Below, in pieces: positions 20,111 through 32,000 of a stretch of DNA of 64,000 nucleotides (positions within the stretch are counted from its first letter, which is position 1; each line of letters starts with the position of its first letter). Under the pieces are notes generated by a model that was given only the letters and a program-made list of their open reading frames with translations, did no database searches and had not been told where the DNA came from. The position numbers were made by a program, and so were the translations under genes. Source of the DNA: Rhipicephalus microplus (taxonomy: Eukaryota; Arthropoda; Arachnida; Ixodida; Ixodidae). The stretch lies in contig NC_134700.1 in assembly GCF_043290135.1 (NCBI RefSeq), positions 80,659,000-80,722,999 of the forward strand. The letters run 5' to 3'.

Positions 20111-21350
20111 ATCCTTGAGGAACAGCGCCGAGATCCTGTCCTACGTAACATCATCGGGAATCTTCATTCTGCGGCACCCGATCTGTCTACTCGATTGTTC
20201 GTGCTCAAGGATGCACATTGTACCGTTACAACGTCCGCACTGGTGGACACAATTTGCTTCTTGTGGTACCTTCCCACTTACGTGCGAGCGTGATCGGCCA
20301 ATTCCACGACGCTCCCACTGCCGGTCACCTCGGACTGTCTCGCACGTATGACCGTGTACAGCGTCGATTTTACTGGCCCAGTCTTTATCACTCGGTGCGC
20401 AGCCACGTCGCCTCACGCGACCAGTTTACGCCGAAAAAAAAACCTTCCATGAGTCTTGCCGGGTTCCTTAAACTACTTGACGTTCCTTTTGATCCCTTCT
20501 TTCAACTTGGTCTTGAGCTCCTAGGCCCTTTCCCTGCGTCCACTTCTGGGAATAAGTGGATAGCTGTGGCGACGGATCACACAACCCGGTACGCCATTGC
20601 ACGGGCTCTGCCAACCAGCTGTGCCACGGACGTTGCCGATTTTCTCCTGCACGACGTCATACTTCATCATGGCTCAGCACGCCAATTCCTCACAGATCGT
20701 GGGCGCTATTTCCTTTCCCGAGTTACCGACGACCTGCTTCGCTCCTGCGTGACAAAACATAATTTACGACAGCTTACCACCCGCAAACTAACGGACTGAC
20801 TGAGCGATTCAACGGGACTTTGACCGATATGCTCACCATGTACTTATCGTCCGACCACCAGGACTGGGACGTTGCATTGCCCTTCGTTACGTTCGCCTGC
20901 AATTCCTAACGCCATGATGCTGCTGGTTTTTCACCTTTCTATCTCGTGTTTGGCCGTGATCCAACTTTACCGTTTGACACCATCTTTCAGACACCCGTCG
21001 ACTCGACAACCGAATACGCCCGCGATGCTATCACCAGAGCTCGCAAAGCACGAGAAGTGGCCCGTCAGCGCCTTTGAGCATCGCAAGATCAGCAGCGGCT
21101 GCGTTACAACTCCCATCATCACCAAGATTCCTTTACTCCTGGCTCTCTTGTGCTATTGTGGACTCCGACTAGGCGCGTTGGACTTTCTGAAACACTGCTC
21201 TCCCGCAACTCGTGACCCTACCGCGTATTGCGCCAGGTGACAGATGTGATCTACGAGACAGCCCCACTCGAGTCTTCCTCCTCCTCCCCTTCGCTGTCTA
21301 CAGACATTGTTCATGTATCTCGCCTTAAGCTTTACCACTCGGCAACATTA
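20110..21350 (+). pseudogene. pol: GypC integrase
   Basis: 20300-20420 contains FHDAPTAGHLGLSRTYDRVQ and FYWPSLYHSV, the HH half of the zinc domain; the CxxC half is damaged. The core starts at LELLGPFPASTSGNKWIAVA (20505-20565), with QFLTDRGRYF carrying the second Asp. After a frameshift near 20770 the sequence reads HPQTNGLTERFNGTL with the Glu. The tail gives LVLLWTPTRRVGLSE and DIVHVSRLKLYHSATL, ending about 21352. Stops near 20907 and 21077 interrupt it. Confidence 0.8.
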
Positions 21351-21360
21351 TAGAAAGCAC

Positions 21361-21544
21361 TGAGAAGGTGCTTCATCACCCGGGGTTATGTTATGGGACA
21401 ACGTCCCACTAAAGCGGTTAGATAGGCGCCGAAGAAAACGTCATTTTGGTGTAGGGCACAGATCTTGTTCTCCATCTTGGCTTGCGCGTTGGTGCTGTGT
21501 AGATATATCTTCATCACCTAGATTCCCGTGTGCCTTCACGTAAC
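21361..21544. other. GypC 3' flank, possible LTR piece
   Basis: Non-coding stretch between the integrase stop and the satellite. No second copy in the window, so LTR status is unproven. Confidence 0.35.
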
Positions 21545-22690
21545 AATATATACCAAATTTGGTATTACTTGGCGTGAATGAATGACACAGGTATAACCGT
21601 ATATGATTGGTGCAAAGATGATAATAATCACATGCGTGTTATGTAAGAACATGACTACATGCCATGCTCATGATGTGCTCGCGGATGTTTCGCTAGCTTC
21701 ACATATACCAAATTTGGTATTACGTGACGTGAATGAATGACGAAGGTATATGACTTGTGCAAATGTGATAATCACAATATGCGTGTCACGTAGGAACATG
21801 ACAACATGCCACGCTCATGATGCTGTCGCGTCGCTAGCTTCATATATACGAAGTTTGGGATTACGTGATGATGTGAATGAATGACGAAGGCATATGTCTG
21901 GTGAATCATGATAATCATGACATACCTGTCATGCAAAACATGGCTACATGGTACGCTCATAATTCGCTAGCGGCCATTTCGCTAGCATCACATATACCGA
22001 ATTTGGTGTTACGGGACGTCAATGGCAGACGAACGTATATGACTGGTGCAAACGTCATAATCGTGGCATGCCTGTCATGAAGAAACATGACTACATGCCA
22101 GGCTCATGATGTGCTCGCCGTTTCGCTGGCTTCACGTGTACCGAAATTGGTATTACGGCGTGCGAATGGACGACAAAGATAAATGACGCGTCCAAACATG
22201 GCAATCATGACGTGAATGTCATGTCAAATATGACTACACGCTACGGTCATCGTGCGCTCACGGTCTTTTTGCTAGCTTCACATATACCAAATTTGGCGTT
22301 AAGTGACCCGAGTGGATGAAGGTATACGACTAGGGCAAACATGATAATCATGATAGGCATGTCATGTAAGAACATGACTACATACTACACTGATGATGCG
22401 CTCAAGGCCATTTCGCTAGCTTCCCATATACCAAATTCGGTATTACGTGACGTGAATAGACGAAGATAAATTACTTGTCCAAACATGATAGCCATTACAT
22501 GCGTGTCCCGTAAAACATGACTACATGGTACGCTCATACGCGCTCGCGGCCGTTTTGCTAGCTTCACAACCAAATTTAGTATTAAGTGACGTGAATGGAC
22601 AACGAGCACGAATGCCAGGCGCAAACATGATAGTCAAAACATGGAGGTCATGCACGTCATGATTTACGTCGGCCTCATGACCTTGCGCTG
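21545..22690. repeat. Satellite, ~145-bp unit, about 8 diverged copies
   Basis: The word TATACCAAATTTGGTATTAC or a variant recurs at about 21549, 21704, 21845, 21993, 22137, 22283, 22427 and 22566, a spacing of 139-155 bp. Each unit also carries GTGAATGAATGACGAAGGTA-like, CATGATAATCATGACATG-like, AACATGACTACATG-like and CGCTAGCTTCACATATACC-like segments in the same order. The core CCAAATTTGG is a perfect 10-bp palindrome. Units are diverged from each other. There is no coding signal. Confidence 0.93.
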
Positions 22691-22797
22691 ATTTTGATGT
22701 GACACTTCAATCTTCTTCAATTGTGTTTCGCATATCATCGATTCGCACCGTACATGGAGTCTACCAATTTTTTTCTAGCGCCTAGCACGTCAGAACT

Positions 22798-22812
22798 GGT
22801 GGAAGTGCTGTG
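22798..22812 (+). promoter_or_regulatory. Primer-binding-site candidate of a gypsy remnant
   Basis: TGGTGGAAGTGCTGT matches the words that follow the LTRs at 5571 and 47619 and the LTR-like end at 29023. It is preceded by CACGTCAGAAC, which could be an LTR end. It lies 143 bases before the gag ATG at 22941, a normal leader distance. Confidence 0.5.
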
Positions 22813-22940
22813 TACCTTATGCACCGAACCCCTCCCAGTACAAGAAGCTTCAGCCCCATATCAATGATTACGCCTGTTCACCGTGCCAGCTGAGGGATCC
22901 GTGGACTGGACCCCGAGTTCGTACTTTTCCCAGAGAAGAT

Positions 22941-23390
22941 GACGGCTCCAACTATCCAAGGCGCCGTCCCAAGCGGTTTCAACCCAGCCGGTATGGAAGG
23001 CGCAACGCCCATGCACTATACGCTGCTCAAACCGTGAACGCTGAATCCCTTTCATGGTGCTGCCTATGAGGATTGGCTAGTCTACTATGACTTCGTTGCC
23101 GCTCATAACATGTGGGATGACGCAGACCAACTCGTACATGTATACTTCAGTTTGAATGACGGGGCACGTGTTTGGTACGAAAACTGGGCAGGTGTGTTCA
23201 CGTCATGGGAAGACTTCAAACACCGGTTTCTCAAAATGTATGCTAGTCCATATCACAACGAGCAAACTGAGCATAAACTCCAGAGCCGTATGCAAATGCC
23301 AAACGAAGGTGTAGCAATGTATGTTGAGGACATGAAGGGTCTTTTTCGATGAGACAACCCTCACATGCCGGAAGAAGAGGAAGGTTAGAT
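22941..23390 (+). pseudogene. gag: Gypsy gag fragment (GypD)
   Basis: ATG at 22941 starts MTAPTIQGAVPSGF. After a stop near 23037 and a frame change the capsid domain reads GAAYEDWLVYYDFVAAHNMW, FSLNDGARVWYENWAGVFTS, FKHRFLKMYASP and RMQMPNEGVAMYVEDMKGLF, then stops at 23350. This is the same capsid wording as GypB (EDW, R/TWY, YVEDM). No CCHC knuckle and no pol follow, so only a 5' stub of the element is present. Confidence 0.82.
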
Positions 23391-24139
23391 ACAAGCTACA
23401 TATATTAGATACAAGCTTCACCTCCCAAAATGCAGGGTGCCTGACATAAATCTGTCGAAGAGTGTCGGGGACAGCTTGATTTGGCAGTAGGTTGAAGGCT
23501 GCGAAGATAGACCATATATATATTCGTGTTACTCCACTAGCAGCACACCAGCTTGCAGCTGAGTGCATCTTGATCTCGAATCTTTCAATTACGGTAAATA
23601 TACGACGGCATTCAGTCATAATTATTCTCAAAGGATTGCTAAACATTTTGACCATGTTATTCTCAGGTTCAGTTGCTGTTTATGAGTTGCGTATGGTTCA
23701 GTGAAATACAATGAGGCGGCTTTTCTGGCCCCCATCCTCTACCCCGGCTCATACATGACTGAGCACATGTAGAGCAATAGTCCCGGCACTGTCATGCCCA
23801 ATCTACACGAACAAAATCCATATACTGTAGATAAGTTGGTCCATGAAGTATCTATTGTAATTACACATGAATTAACAGGTGAGTTTGACATTCCAGGAGT
23901 GAAGATATTTATTAAAACATTAAAAAAGTAAAATCAATAACTCAGTATATGGCAGACTGTTATGCTGTAGATAAAGGCTGTAGTGGGGAGGGTCGCTATG
24001 GAAGCTTCTTCATAAAGACAATCGCTATTATGCTTTTGCTATGCTTAAAACTGTTCACTTTACTATTACCAAAATTATTTAATTCCATATTTTGTCTGAT
24101 TCTATATATTTGGAGGCAGTACGTGCATGACTCATATTG
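23391..24139. other. No gene seen
   Basis: AT-rich spacer between the GypD stub and GypE. TTAGATACAAGCT is repeated twice at 23385-23415. No coding wording. Confidence 0.55.
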
Positions 24140-24144
24140 CCATG
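24140..24144. repeat. Left target-site duplication of GypE (CCATG)
   Basis: CCATG immediately before the 5' LTR; the same five bases follow the 3' LTR at 28589-28593. Confidence 0.85.
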
Positions 24145-24336
24145 TGTAGAGGACGCCACCTGTTGCTTCTAGTAACTGGGAGGTTGCGCCCCCACTCTGT
24201 ATAAAAGGCATCAGTGGGCTTTAAACGGGGCTTTTTGCTGTTTGTGAACTACACGTTGTCGGGTCATTTTTCGCGGGCTTCACGCCCACTTTTGGCTCGG
24301 CTAGCGGCGTCCGCGCTACCCGGGCACGTCACTACA
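24145..24336 (+). repeat. GypE 5' LTR
   Basis: TGTAGAGG...CACTACA, 192 bp. Contains TATAAAAGG at about 24200, a TATA-box candidate for the element promoter. Confidence 0.95.
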
Positions 24337-24356
24337 TGGTGTCAGAAGTGGGATTC
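24337..24356 (+). promoter_or_regulatory. GypE primer-binding site, tRNA-Leu type
   Basis: TGGTGTCAGAAGTGGGATTC directly abuts the 5' LTR. It is complementary to the 3' end of eukaryotic tRNA-Leu as I know it (acceptor CCA, then the stem and T-arm bases), over about 18-20 bases. The tRNA identity is from established knowledge of tRNA-Leu 3' ends, not from a search. Confidence 0.75.
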
Positions 24357-24373
24357 TGCGACAACCGCGCAAC

Positions 24374-24935
24374 ATGCAGAATAACCCAGCCGCCGCCTCT
24401 GTCGTGACCGCCAGCTTCACATTGCGAACTCCGCCGCAGTTCACTTTTGACAACCCAGCCCAATGGACGGCGTGGCTTCAACAATTCGAGGATTACTCCT
24501 TCGCCTCAGGACTCTACTCCGCCCCCGAAGAAACCAAGGTACGCACGCTCCTCTATACTGTATGGGTCCCCAAGATCGCGAGGTGCTTTCGTCTCTCATG
24601 TCAGACGCCGAGGGCTATCGTTCATACTCCGGCAGGACAACAAGTCTTTCGGGATATTTTGTCCACCCCGTCAACGAGGTATACGAGTCGAGCAGGTTCC
24701 ACAAGCGCACGCAAGCGGTAGGCGAGTCAGTCGACGCGTTTTTCACGGCGCTCCGAAATCTCGTGAAGAAGTGCAACTACGCCTCTCGGGAAATCGACGA
24801 CCGGCTGGTTCGGGACAGATTTATCGTAGGTTTGCTTGACTCTCGCTTGACCAGCTCTGCCACAATCCAAAGCTTACACTGAACGAGGCGCTCATCCAAG
24901 CGCATCAGTACGAAGACGCTGAAAATGAGAAATTG
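24374..24935 (+). pseudogene. gag: GypE gag, N-terminal part
   Basis: ATG at 24374 starts MQNNPAAASVVTASFTLRTP, then FDNPAQWTAWLQQFEDYSFA. A frameshift near 24550 moves to the next frame, which reads DREVLSSLMSDAEGY, SRFHKRTQAVGESVDAFFTA and DRLVRDRFIVGLLDSRL to 24870. A further shift joins KLTLNEALIQAHQYEDAENE, which continues into the long pol frame. So two single-base type shifts break one gag domain. The wording matches the gag of K02A2.6-like elements (FTxALRxL...RDRFVxGL). Confidence 0.85.
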
Positions 24936-27690
24936 CGGCGTCAGGGGACAGGCCTTAAACCAGACCCACTGAACGTCGACGCCGTTGCGAACAACCAGTA
25001 CCGAATGGCCGACGCCCCAGCATGCGAAGCTGCCCGAAGTAAAAGTAACGTCTGTCGGCCTCCCGAGTACCGCGCCGGCCCGAAGTCGGCATGCGATTTT
25101 TGCGGCCACGCCCCTTATCTGCGATCTGAGTGCCCAGCACGGTGGGCCACATGCAACCAATGTCGCAAGAAGGGACACTTCGCGGCGGTTTGCCGCTCGA
25201 ATAATACTAGGCATTTAAGCCAAATCCAGCTCTGCGCCGTGGATGCCTCGCAAACAGAAGGCCGGCACTTTGTTGTTCATGTCAACGGACGCCCCCTTCA
25301 ATTCAAAGTGGATACTGGGGCGGACGTTTCGGTCGTACCTCCGAGCTTCGCCGGGTGCCTAGTAGACCTTGACAAACCCGATAATGAACGGTTGATGGGG
25401 CCGGGCCGCTGCCCCCTAAGGTTGCTTGGGACGTTTCCTGCTACCCTGTCGTGGCGAGGCCGGTCGGTATGCAAAACGTTGTACGTTGTAGCAGAAATCG
25501 ACTCTCCTCTGCTGGGGTACTCGGCGGCAGTGGACCTGGGAGTCTTCCAGTTTGTTGACACCGTGAAAGATGCGGAAGCTCCGAATAGGCCCCCAACATC
25601 AGACAAGGCCGCAGCTTCGCTGTTCTCAGGCCTTGGCGAGATGCCTGAAGAATACCACATTCGTATCAAGCCGGGAGCGATTCCATTTTCTCTCAGCGTT
25701 CCTAGGCGCATCCCTATTCCCCTCGAAGGCGTAGTCAAGAAGGACTTAGATGCCATCGAAAGGGACGGGGTCATCCGGCGAGTCACAGTGCCAACCCCGT
25801 GGTGTCCTGGTATTGTGCTGGTACCCAAAGCCGATGGCGAATACAGAATTTGTGTTGACCACACGAAGTTGAACCAAGTAGTTCTTCAGGAGAGACACCT
25901 TATGCCCACAGTGGACCAGGTATTTGGCCGTCTTGGCAATGCTGCGGTCTTCTCGAAACTTGATGCGAAATCGGGGTTTCATCAAGTAAGGCTATTGGAA
26001 AGCTGTCAGGAGCTGACTACCTTCATAACACCGTTTGGACGCTACTGCTACCGCCGCCCGCCCTTCGGCATCACGTCCGCTCCCGAAGTATTTCAGCGCC
26101 GAATGTCTCGGATTCTAGAGGGCCTGGAAGGGTGCGTGAACGTGGTAGATGACATTCTAGTATTCGGCAGGAGCCGTTCCGAGCACGACAGCAGACTCCA
26201 AGCAGTCCTTCGCAAGTTAGAACAAGCAGGCATTACGTTGAATGCCTCGAAATGCTCCTTCGGGGTATCTTCCGTCAAGTTCCTTGGTGTAGTGGTGAGT
26301 GCCAGTGGCATCTCGGCTGACCCTGACAAGATATCTGCTATTGTGAACATGAAGCCGCCGACAGATACCCATGGCGTCCGTCGTTTCCTGGGCATGCTGA
26401 ACCACATTGGAAGATTTTTACCGAACCTGTCTGCCGTCACTACACAGATACGGCTCCTGTTGAACAAGAACGCGGTCTGGACCTGGGACCATGCGCAAGC
26501 AACCTCTTTCGAGACATTGAAGGGAATGGTGGCATCTAATGCTTGTATGGCCAGCTACACTCCAGGGCTACCCACTCTTGTGTCGGCAGATGCCAGTCCA
26601 TTTGGGCTAGGCGCGGTTCTCTTGCAGGAGCAACAGACGGGAGAGCGACGGGCTGTCGTGTTCGCGTCAGGAGCACTGACTACCGCTGAGCAGCAGTACA
26701 GTCAGATTGAGAAAGAAGCGCTTGGTGTCTCTTGGGCTATCGAGAGGTTTGAGGAATTCCTGCGTGGACTCAGCTTTGTCGTTGAAACCGACCATCAGCC
26801 GCTCGTCAGGTTGCTTGGTTCCGCCTATCTGGACCTCATGCCCCCTCGCATCCAAAGATTTCGCATAAGGCTCATCCGATATCAGTTCACAGTCAAGTAT
26901 GTTCCAGGAAAGTACCTGGCCACGGCAGACACCCTCTCTAGGGATCCTGAAGGCTCTTCCACGTCCGAAGAGGACAGCACAGAAATTTTTGTGTCTCTGG
27001 TCGTGGCAGCCCTTCCTTCCACCCTGGCCGTACGTCTTGAAGACTTCAGGTCTCACCTAACTTCAGACGGCGAGTGCTCAATGCTGAAAGCATACTGCAT
27101 GAAAGGGTGGCCTCGACGAGACCGTCTGCTGCTCAACATGACGCGTTACTGGGACCACCGGGGAGACTTCACTGTATGCGAGAACATGCTGTTCATGGGC
27201 GGACGCCTAGTTGTGCCAGCAGCACTACACAGAGACATCGTGAACCTGCTGCACGATGGTCATCAAGGCGTCAATCGGTGCTTGACGGTGGCCCGAGGCT
27301 CTGTGTGGTGGCCCGGTCTCAACAGCCAGGTTAAAGCAGCCATAGAGAACTGCCCAGCATGTGCTTCTATACGCGTTCAATGCTGTGAGCCCATGATTGC
27401 GACCGAGACACCATCGGCTCCGTGGGAAAGGGTGGCCATTGACTTGTTCCATTTTGCTAATCAAGAGTTCCTGGTGGTTGTCGACTACCGTTCTCGGTAC
27501 CCTGAGGTCCTCACACTCCGGTCCACTTCTGCGGGAGCCGTTATTTCTGCGATCAAGAGCACATTTGCCCAACACGGCATCCCGGTGACTGTTGTCAGCG
27601 ACAATGGGCCACAGTTTTCCTGCAAAGCTTTTGAGACTTTGGGAAGACATACGGTTTCACGTATGTCACGAGCAGTCCACGCTACCCGCA
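24870..27690 (+). pseudogene. pol: GypE pol: knuckles, protease, RT, RNase H, integrase start
   Basis: One frame of about 930 codons. In order: knuckles CDFCGHAPYLRSEC (His position is Tyr, so the first is defective) and CNQCRKKGHFAAVC (intact); protease FKVDTGADVSVVPPS; RT WCPGIVLVPKADGEYRICVD, FSKLDAKSGFHQVRL, FGRYCYRRPPFGITSAPEVF and NVVDDILVFG; RNase H SADASPFGLGAVLLQ, IEKEALGVSWAIERFEEFL and ETDHQPL; integrase zinc domain HQGVNRCLTVARGSVWWPGL with CPAC, and core ERVAIDLFHF (first Asp) and VVSDNGPQFSC (second Asp). A frameshift near 27640 ends it just before the core Glu. Protease, RT and RNase H catalytic residues are all present. Confidence 0.92.
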
Positions 27691-28324
27691 GTCGAACGGC
27701 GAAGCAGAGCGCATGGTTCGCAGGATCAAGGAGTTGTTTCTGAAGGCCACAGACCCGTTTCTGGCTCTGCTAGCATACCGTAACACTCCCGGTGTGTCTG
27801 GCTACAGCCCAGCCCAACTGCTCATGGGACGCTCTCTGCGAACTCGTGTGCCAGCCACGGCTCACAGCCTTGTTCCAGATTGGCCCCAGGTGAAGGAATT
27901 CAATGACAGAAATGCCGCCCAGAGACTTAGACAACAGAGAGACTACAATAACCGACACGCAGCGCATGACCTTCGTGCTCTCGACGATGGGGAGGAAGTC
28001 TGGGTGCGTGACACGCGGGCACGGGCGACAGTCCTAAGCCCGGCTCAGAGACCCCGCTCGTACATCGTCCAGACGCCCAGTGGCATACTAGTGAGAAACC
28101 GCAGACACCTTGTCCCCTGCAGCAATCCTCAGTCCGCCCCCTCAGATGAGACGGGAATCCCCAACCCTGCGGCTCCGACATTGGCGCCGTCTCCTGGACC
28201 ACAGCGGGCAGCAACCGGTAATGCATCGAACACTCCAGCTCCTGCACCTGCTGCGGGATCGCCAGGTCACCGTTACACGCGATACGGCTGGCGCGTGGTG
28301 CCACCTCAGAGACTGAATTTGTGA
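27640..28324 (+). pseudogene. pol: GypE integrase, C-terminal part
   Basis: In the next frame PQSNGEAERMVRRIKELFLK supplies the DDE glutamate, followed by LLAYRNTPGVSGYSPAQLLM and RSLRTRVPA. The tail has EVWVRDTRARATVLSPAQRP and a Pro/Ala-rich region, ending YTRYGWRVVPPQRLNL and a stop at 28324. It needs only the one upstream frameshift to be continuous with pol. Confidence 0.9.
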
Positions 28325-28396
28325 GACTGCTGCAAGGACTGTTTCTTGGTGGTGCTTTTTTGGAACACTTGTGTTTGAGAGCTCCGGAAGGAGGGA

Positions 28397-28588
28397 TGTA
28401 GAGGACGCCACCTGTTGCTTCTAGTAACTGGGAGGTGGCGCCCCCACTCTGTATAAAAGGCATCGGCGGGCATTAAACGGGGCTTTTTGCTGTTTGTGAA
28501 CTACGCGTTGTCGGGTCATTCTTCACGCGCTTCACGCCCACTTTTGGCTCGGCTAGCGGCGTCCGCGCTACCCGGGCACGTCACTACA
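28397..28588 (+). repeat. GypE 3' LTR
   Basis: 192 bp, paired with 24145-24336, followed by CCATG. Confidence 0.95.
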
Positions 28589-28709
28589 CCATGCGTGTTT
28601 TTTGTTTACACTTATGTTTCATTCGGTTTTCAACCATGAAGCCCATCTGAAATGCTAAGTGCAAACTGCACCTGATGGTTCTAGAATGTTCACGATTATA
28701 GTAGATCCT

Positions 28710-29020
28710 TTTGTTAAGATTACACCCACTTCGCGGACATTACAGATTATTCTGGAACCTACGCAGCCGCTAGCGATAACGCTAGAATGTTCGATGCCAC
28801 GTGAATAAATGCCGACGCGCTTCACCGTTTGGCAGTTGATCGAGGACCAACATTCTGTTCGCCGCTAGCAGTGCCAGTGGGCATCGCTATAATCTGACTC
28901 AACGTTGTTCTAGTAACATTGATCTAGCCTTCAGGTTAAGGGCCACAAGTTCGGCCGAATAAACAGTTTTCGTCTGAATATCAAGTGCCCTCCCTTCGTT
29001 TATGTCACGACCCCATGACA
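28710..29020 (+). repeat. Isolated LTR followed by a primer-site-like word
   Basis: The end ...CCCATGACA then TC and TGGTCGAGGTGCTG (29023-29036) copies the layout seen at the end of the GypB LTR (GTGACA, AAC, TGGTGGAAGGTGCTG). An AATAAA lies at about 28961. The wording CGCTAGCGATAACGCTAGAATGTTCGATGC is one I associate with tick LTRs. The left end (perhaps TGTTAAG at 28712) is a guess. No internal region follows, so it is a fragment or a deleted copy. Confidence 0.55.
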
Positions 29021-29036
29021 TCTGGTCGAGGTGCTG

Positions 29037-32000
29037 CTTCGTTCAAATACCGAACGCATGACAATATTATTCCAAAAATTTTTCTCTAAGTGCAACTTTT
29101 CTTGCATGCATCACAGTCAGTCAGCCACAATTCCAAGGCACAAGAGGGCTCTCAGATGTCCTTGCTTGCACACTCGACGTTCACTGTTGATTTTCTTCAT
29201 TGCCCGGTGTGGGTATTCGAAATTCTTTGTAATTACCTGATTCCAGGTGGCGTGTGTTTTCGTTTACATTATAAACAATAAGCATTACACAGTTTATTTT
29301 TTCACTTTGATATATTTATGACCACCCCGTATTTCACGAGACAAACAACAGCACACGCATTACACAAAGCATATCAACTTCTGTACAAAAACAACCCAAT
29401 GACACGGCGATTGATGAATCAAATGTAACAAAAGAAAAAGAATGAAAAAGAAAGGCAGGTTGTGAAGTTTAAATGGCACACACAAAATGAGAACAGAAGC
29501 AAGTTAATGCTCAAGGCGACTCACGAGAGGAATTATGTTTCAATGAACTTGCCTCACTAAGGTTGAGTGGAAATGTCTCACAGAAATGCCATATTGGCAG
29601 ACTAAACTACCATAAAGATAACGCACAGAAAATAAGCTTTGGTGTCAATGCAGCAACACTTCTTACAAACTTGAACTCTTGCAGAGAAACAACTACTACA
29701 AGAAACAACAAAGATATCATAGGGTACACTACACACGAGCATGTTTTTCTGGATAATAGGACTTGTTTTCCATACACATTTTCCTCTTCCCCGGCCTGCC
29801 AAACAGGACAAGGTATTGCTGTAGAATGAGCTGTCTTTACAATCAAATGAGTTCCTGCATTTAAAAGAAAGGAAGCCCACTACAATCGGGAACTAATGCG
29901 AAGACATGCTATATAACATTCAGTACATTCTTTGGAGACAAAATACATACACGGCACTGAATAATAGCTGGTATGAATAAATGCAGCCCATCAATACACC
30001 CTGCATTGCACGGCCAAAGAACCATTTACGTGCAGTGCTAAAAGCGCAGCACCAATTTAGCCATGACAAACTAAGCGGTCATGACTAGAGTAGCTGTTAG
30101 TGCACCCTCTCAAAAGGAGCCCCGCTGCTGTTGCTGAAGTGAATGGAATAATATCTAAGCAAGTATTCTTATAGAATTTGTACTTTTGTTCAATACAATT
30201 CCAATTGCCTTGTATGAACTTATGGAAACGAAAAATACCTCAAAAACTGTTCACTGATCCAAGCTGGTCACAAGCACCAACTTCAGTGCAAGCACTGAAT
30301 ATTTTGTTAACATGGGGAATCCAAATGTTCGCCACACCATGCCAGCTAAAGTCAACTTCCTCTTTGTGGTTGACATTCCGATGAAAAAATAAGGATTTTA
30401 TCGGTGAGTACTGGCACATACATATTATTTTGACAGCAAAGCCCGTTTGCAGCCCTTGCGATTGTGCTGGTACACATGGCATGTTGTCTCATTTCAATGT
30501 CTGCGAACAAAGGTCCCAACAAGATACTCAAGCTTGAATATTGAGCCACTATGGCCGTCTTAATGAAAGTGTGCGCGCCATCTTTTTTTTACACAGTGTG
30601 CCAAAGTTAACTCGAGCCAAGCTAAAAAGAAAAGCACAGCAAGATATAATGAGGCGACCAATGAAGTTTTGTTCATCATAGCTTCACATATACTGGTAGA
30701 TTTCATGATATATACTTTACTTCGAAATTACTTCAGATTTTAACAAATTTAGGTGTCTGATTACATGCCATCTACACCCTTTCCAATTACACTTTTCTAC
30801 ATTTAGAATTTGTGGTGTAAAAGGTAAAGAAAGATGCGATGCAAGCACGAGCTGCTGCCGCTTTGAAGTGGGATGCAGAATTCGACGTCTAGATTTCTCA
30901 AATTATGTAAGTAATTATTAACTCAACAAATTATTTATAAATAACTAAGTGCCAAAAACACAACCACACATGGAAAGCTATAGCTTACAAAATTCCATTA
31001 GTCGCATCATCATATGTTGTTGCACTTTTAAAAACTAGCATGGCCAGAGTTAGATGAGACACATATGAGGACAAGCTGGAAACAGTCCGCATACATCTAA
31101 TATTTATCACCAGTACAATCTCGATATAAGGGTCACCTAAATTCCACTCAACACAGCCATGACAAACGACCGTGTGCCACCAGCAAAGGCTCAGCGCACT
31201 ATCAGTATTTTTGTGATAGTGAACACCATCACAAAAGCAACAGATACCGTCTGGTTGCTGTCAGCAGTAGCTACGCGGCATTTGCTTCTTTATGACGGAA
31301 TGAACAGACATTCCCACAAAACCATTTGCAGCACTCAAGTAAGCCGTAACAGCAGAGCGAGCGAAGCATTATACCACAGTGACCAGAACTTATGGCATAG
31401 TGGAATCACTAGCGTGTGGCACTGTGTTCATGAGGCTGCTGCTGCCAGTGTGCGTCGTTTTCCAAACTTAGCCCAAGTGCAAATTATCAATTGCAGAGCA
31501 CCAAGCCAGTGTTCTTAGAAGCACATGTCTATATGCCTCCAATTATACTAGAAGTCAAAATACACTATCAGCTAGCTCTGACATTTGTCGAAAGAACAGG
31601 ATTCCAATTTTTCTAGCATTCACTGATATTGTCTTATCTTTCATTAACACATACCTCATTTTAAAGCAGCACATAAAGAGTGATAAAAACTATTTCAATT
31701 GTGATACTGATGTTGGGTCCCTTTGAGAAGGATGCACTTGTGAGTCATTAAAGAGAATTACAATATGTACAGTGTCACACTTCACATGCCAACCAGTGAA
31801 GCTTCATGTAGACAGCGTGCCAGTTTCAAATCACAACACATAGAGATGACTGTACACTGCAGATCAGGACGATGAGACGCAAGCAGCTCATGTGCTTTGC
31901 TAAATGCTGCATGTTGCCATTAGAATACATCTCCACAAAATATTCAGTAGAACCCTTAAACCAAACAACATGTACAAATGCCACATGTATGCTTTAAACA

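Larger units (their letters stand above)
16641..21360 (+). mobile_element. Gypsy element GypC, decayed, LTRs not found
   Basis: Gag, protease, RT, RNase H and integrase follow in family order on the plus strand. Many frameshifts and stops show it is older than GypB. No LTR pair was found: the 5' side is cut directly before gag by the CR1-like fragment, and 21361-21540 is only a candidate 3' UTR/LTR. Confidence 0.85.
24145..28588 (+). mobile_element. Gypsy LTR retrotransposon GypE, nearly complete
   Basis: 4444 bp with 192-bp LTRs (24145-24336, 28397-28588) of about 96% identity (eight differences by eye), a 5-bp CCATG duplication, a primer site and a purine tract (GGAAGGAGGGA) before the 3' LTR. 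Contents: gag, CCHC knuckles, protease, RT, RNase H, integrase. Three frameshifts split it. Its pol wording (VVDDILVFG in the RT box, no gag/pol stop between knuckle and protease) differs from GypA, GypB, GypC and GypG and resembles the K02A2.6-like/Mag-like branch; that lineage call is tentative. Confidence 0.93.

Noticed and set aside
21545..22690. CRISPR-like regular repeat
   Set aside because: Units are contiguous ~145-bp satellites without unique spacers, in a eukaryotic context.
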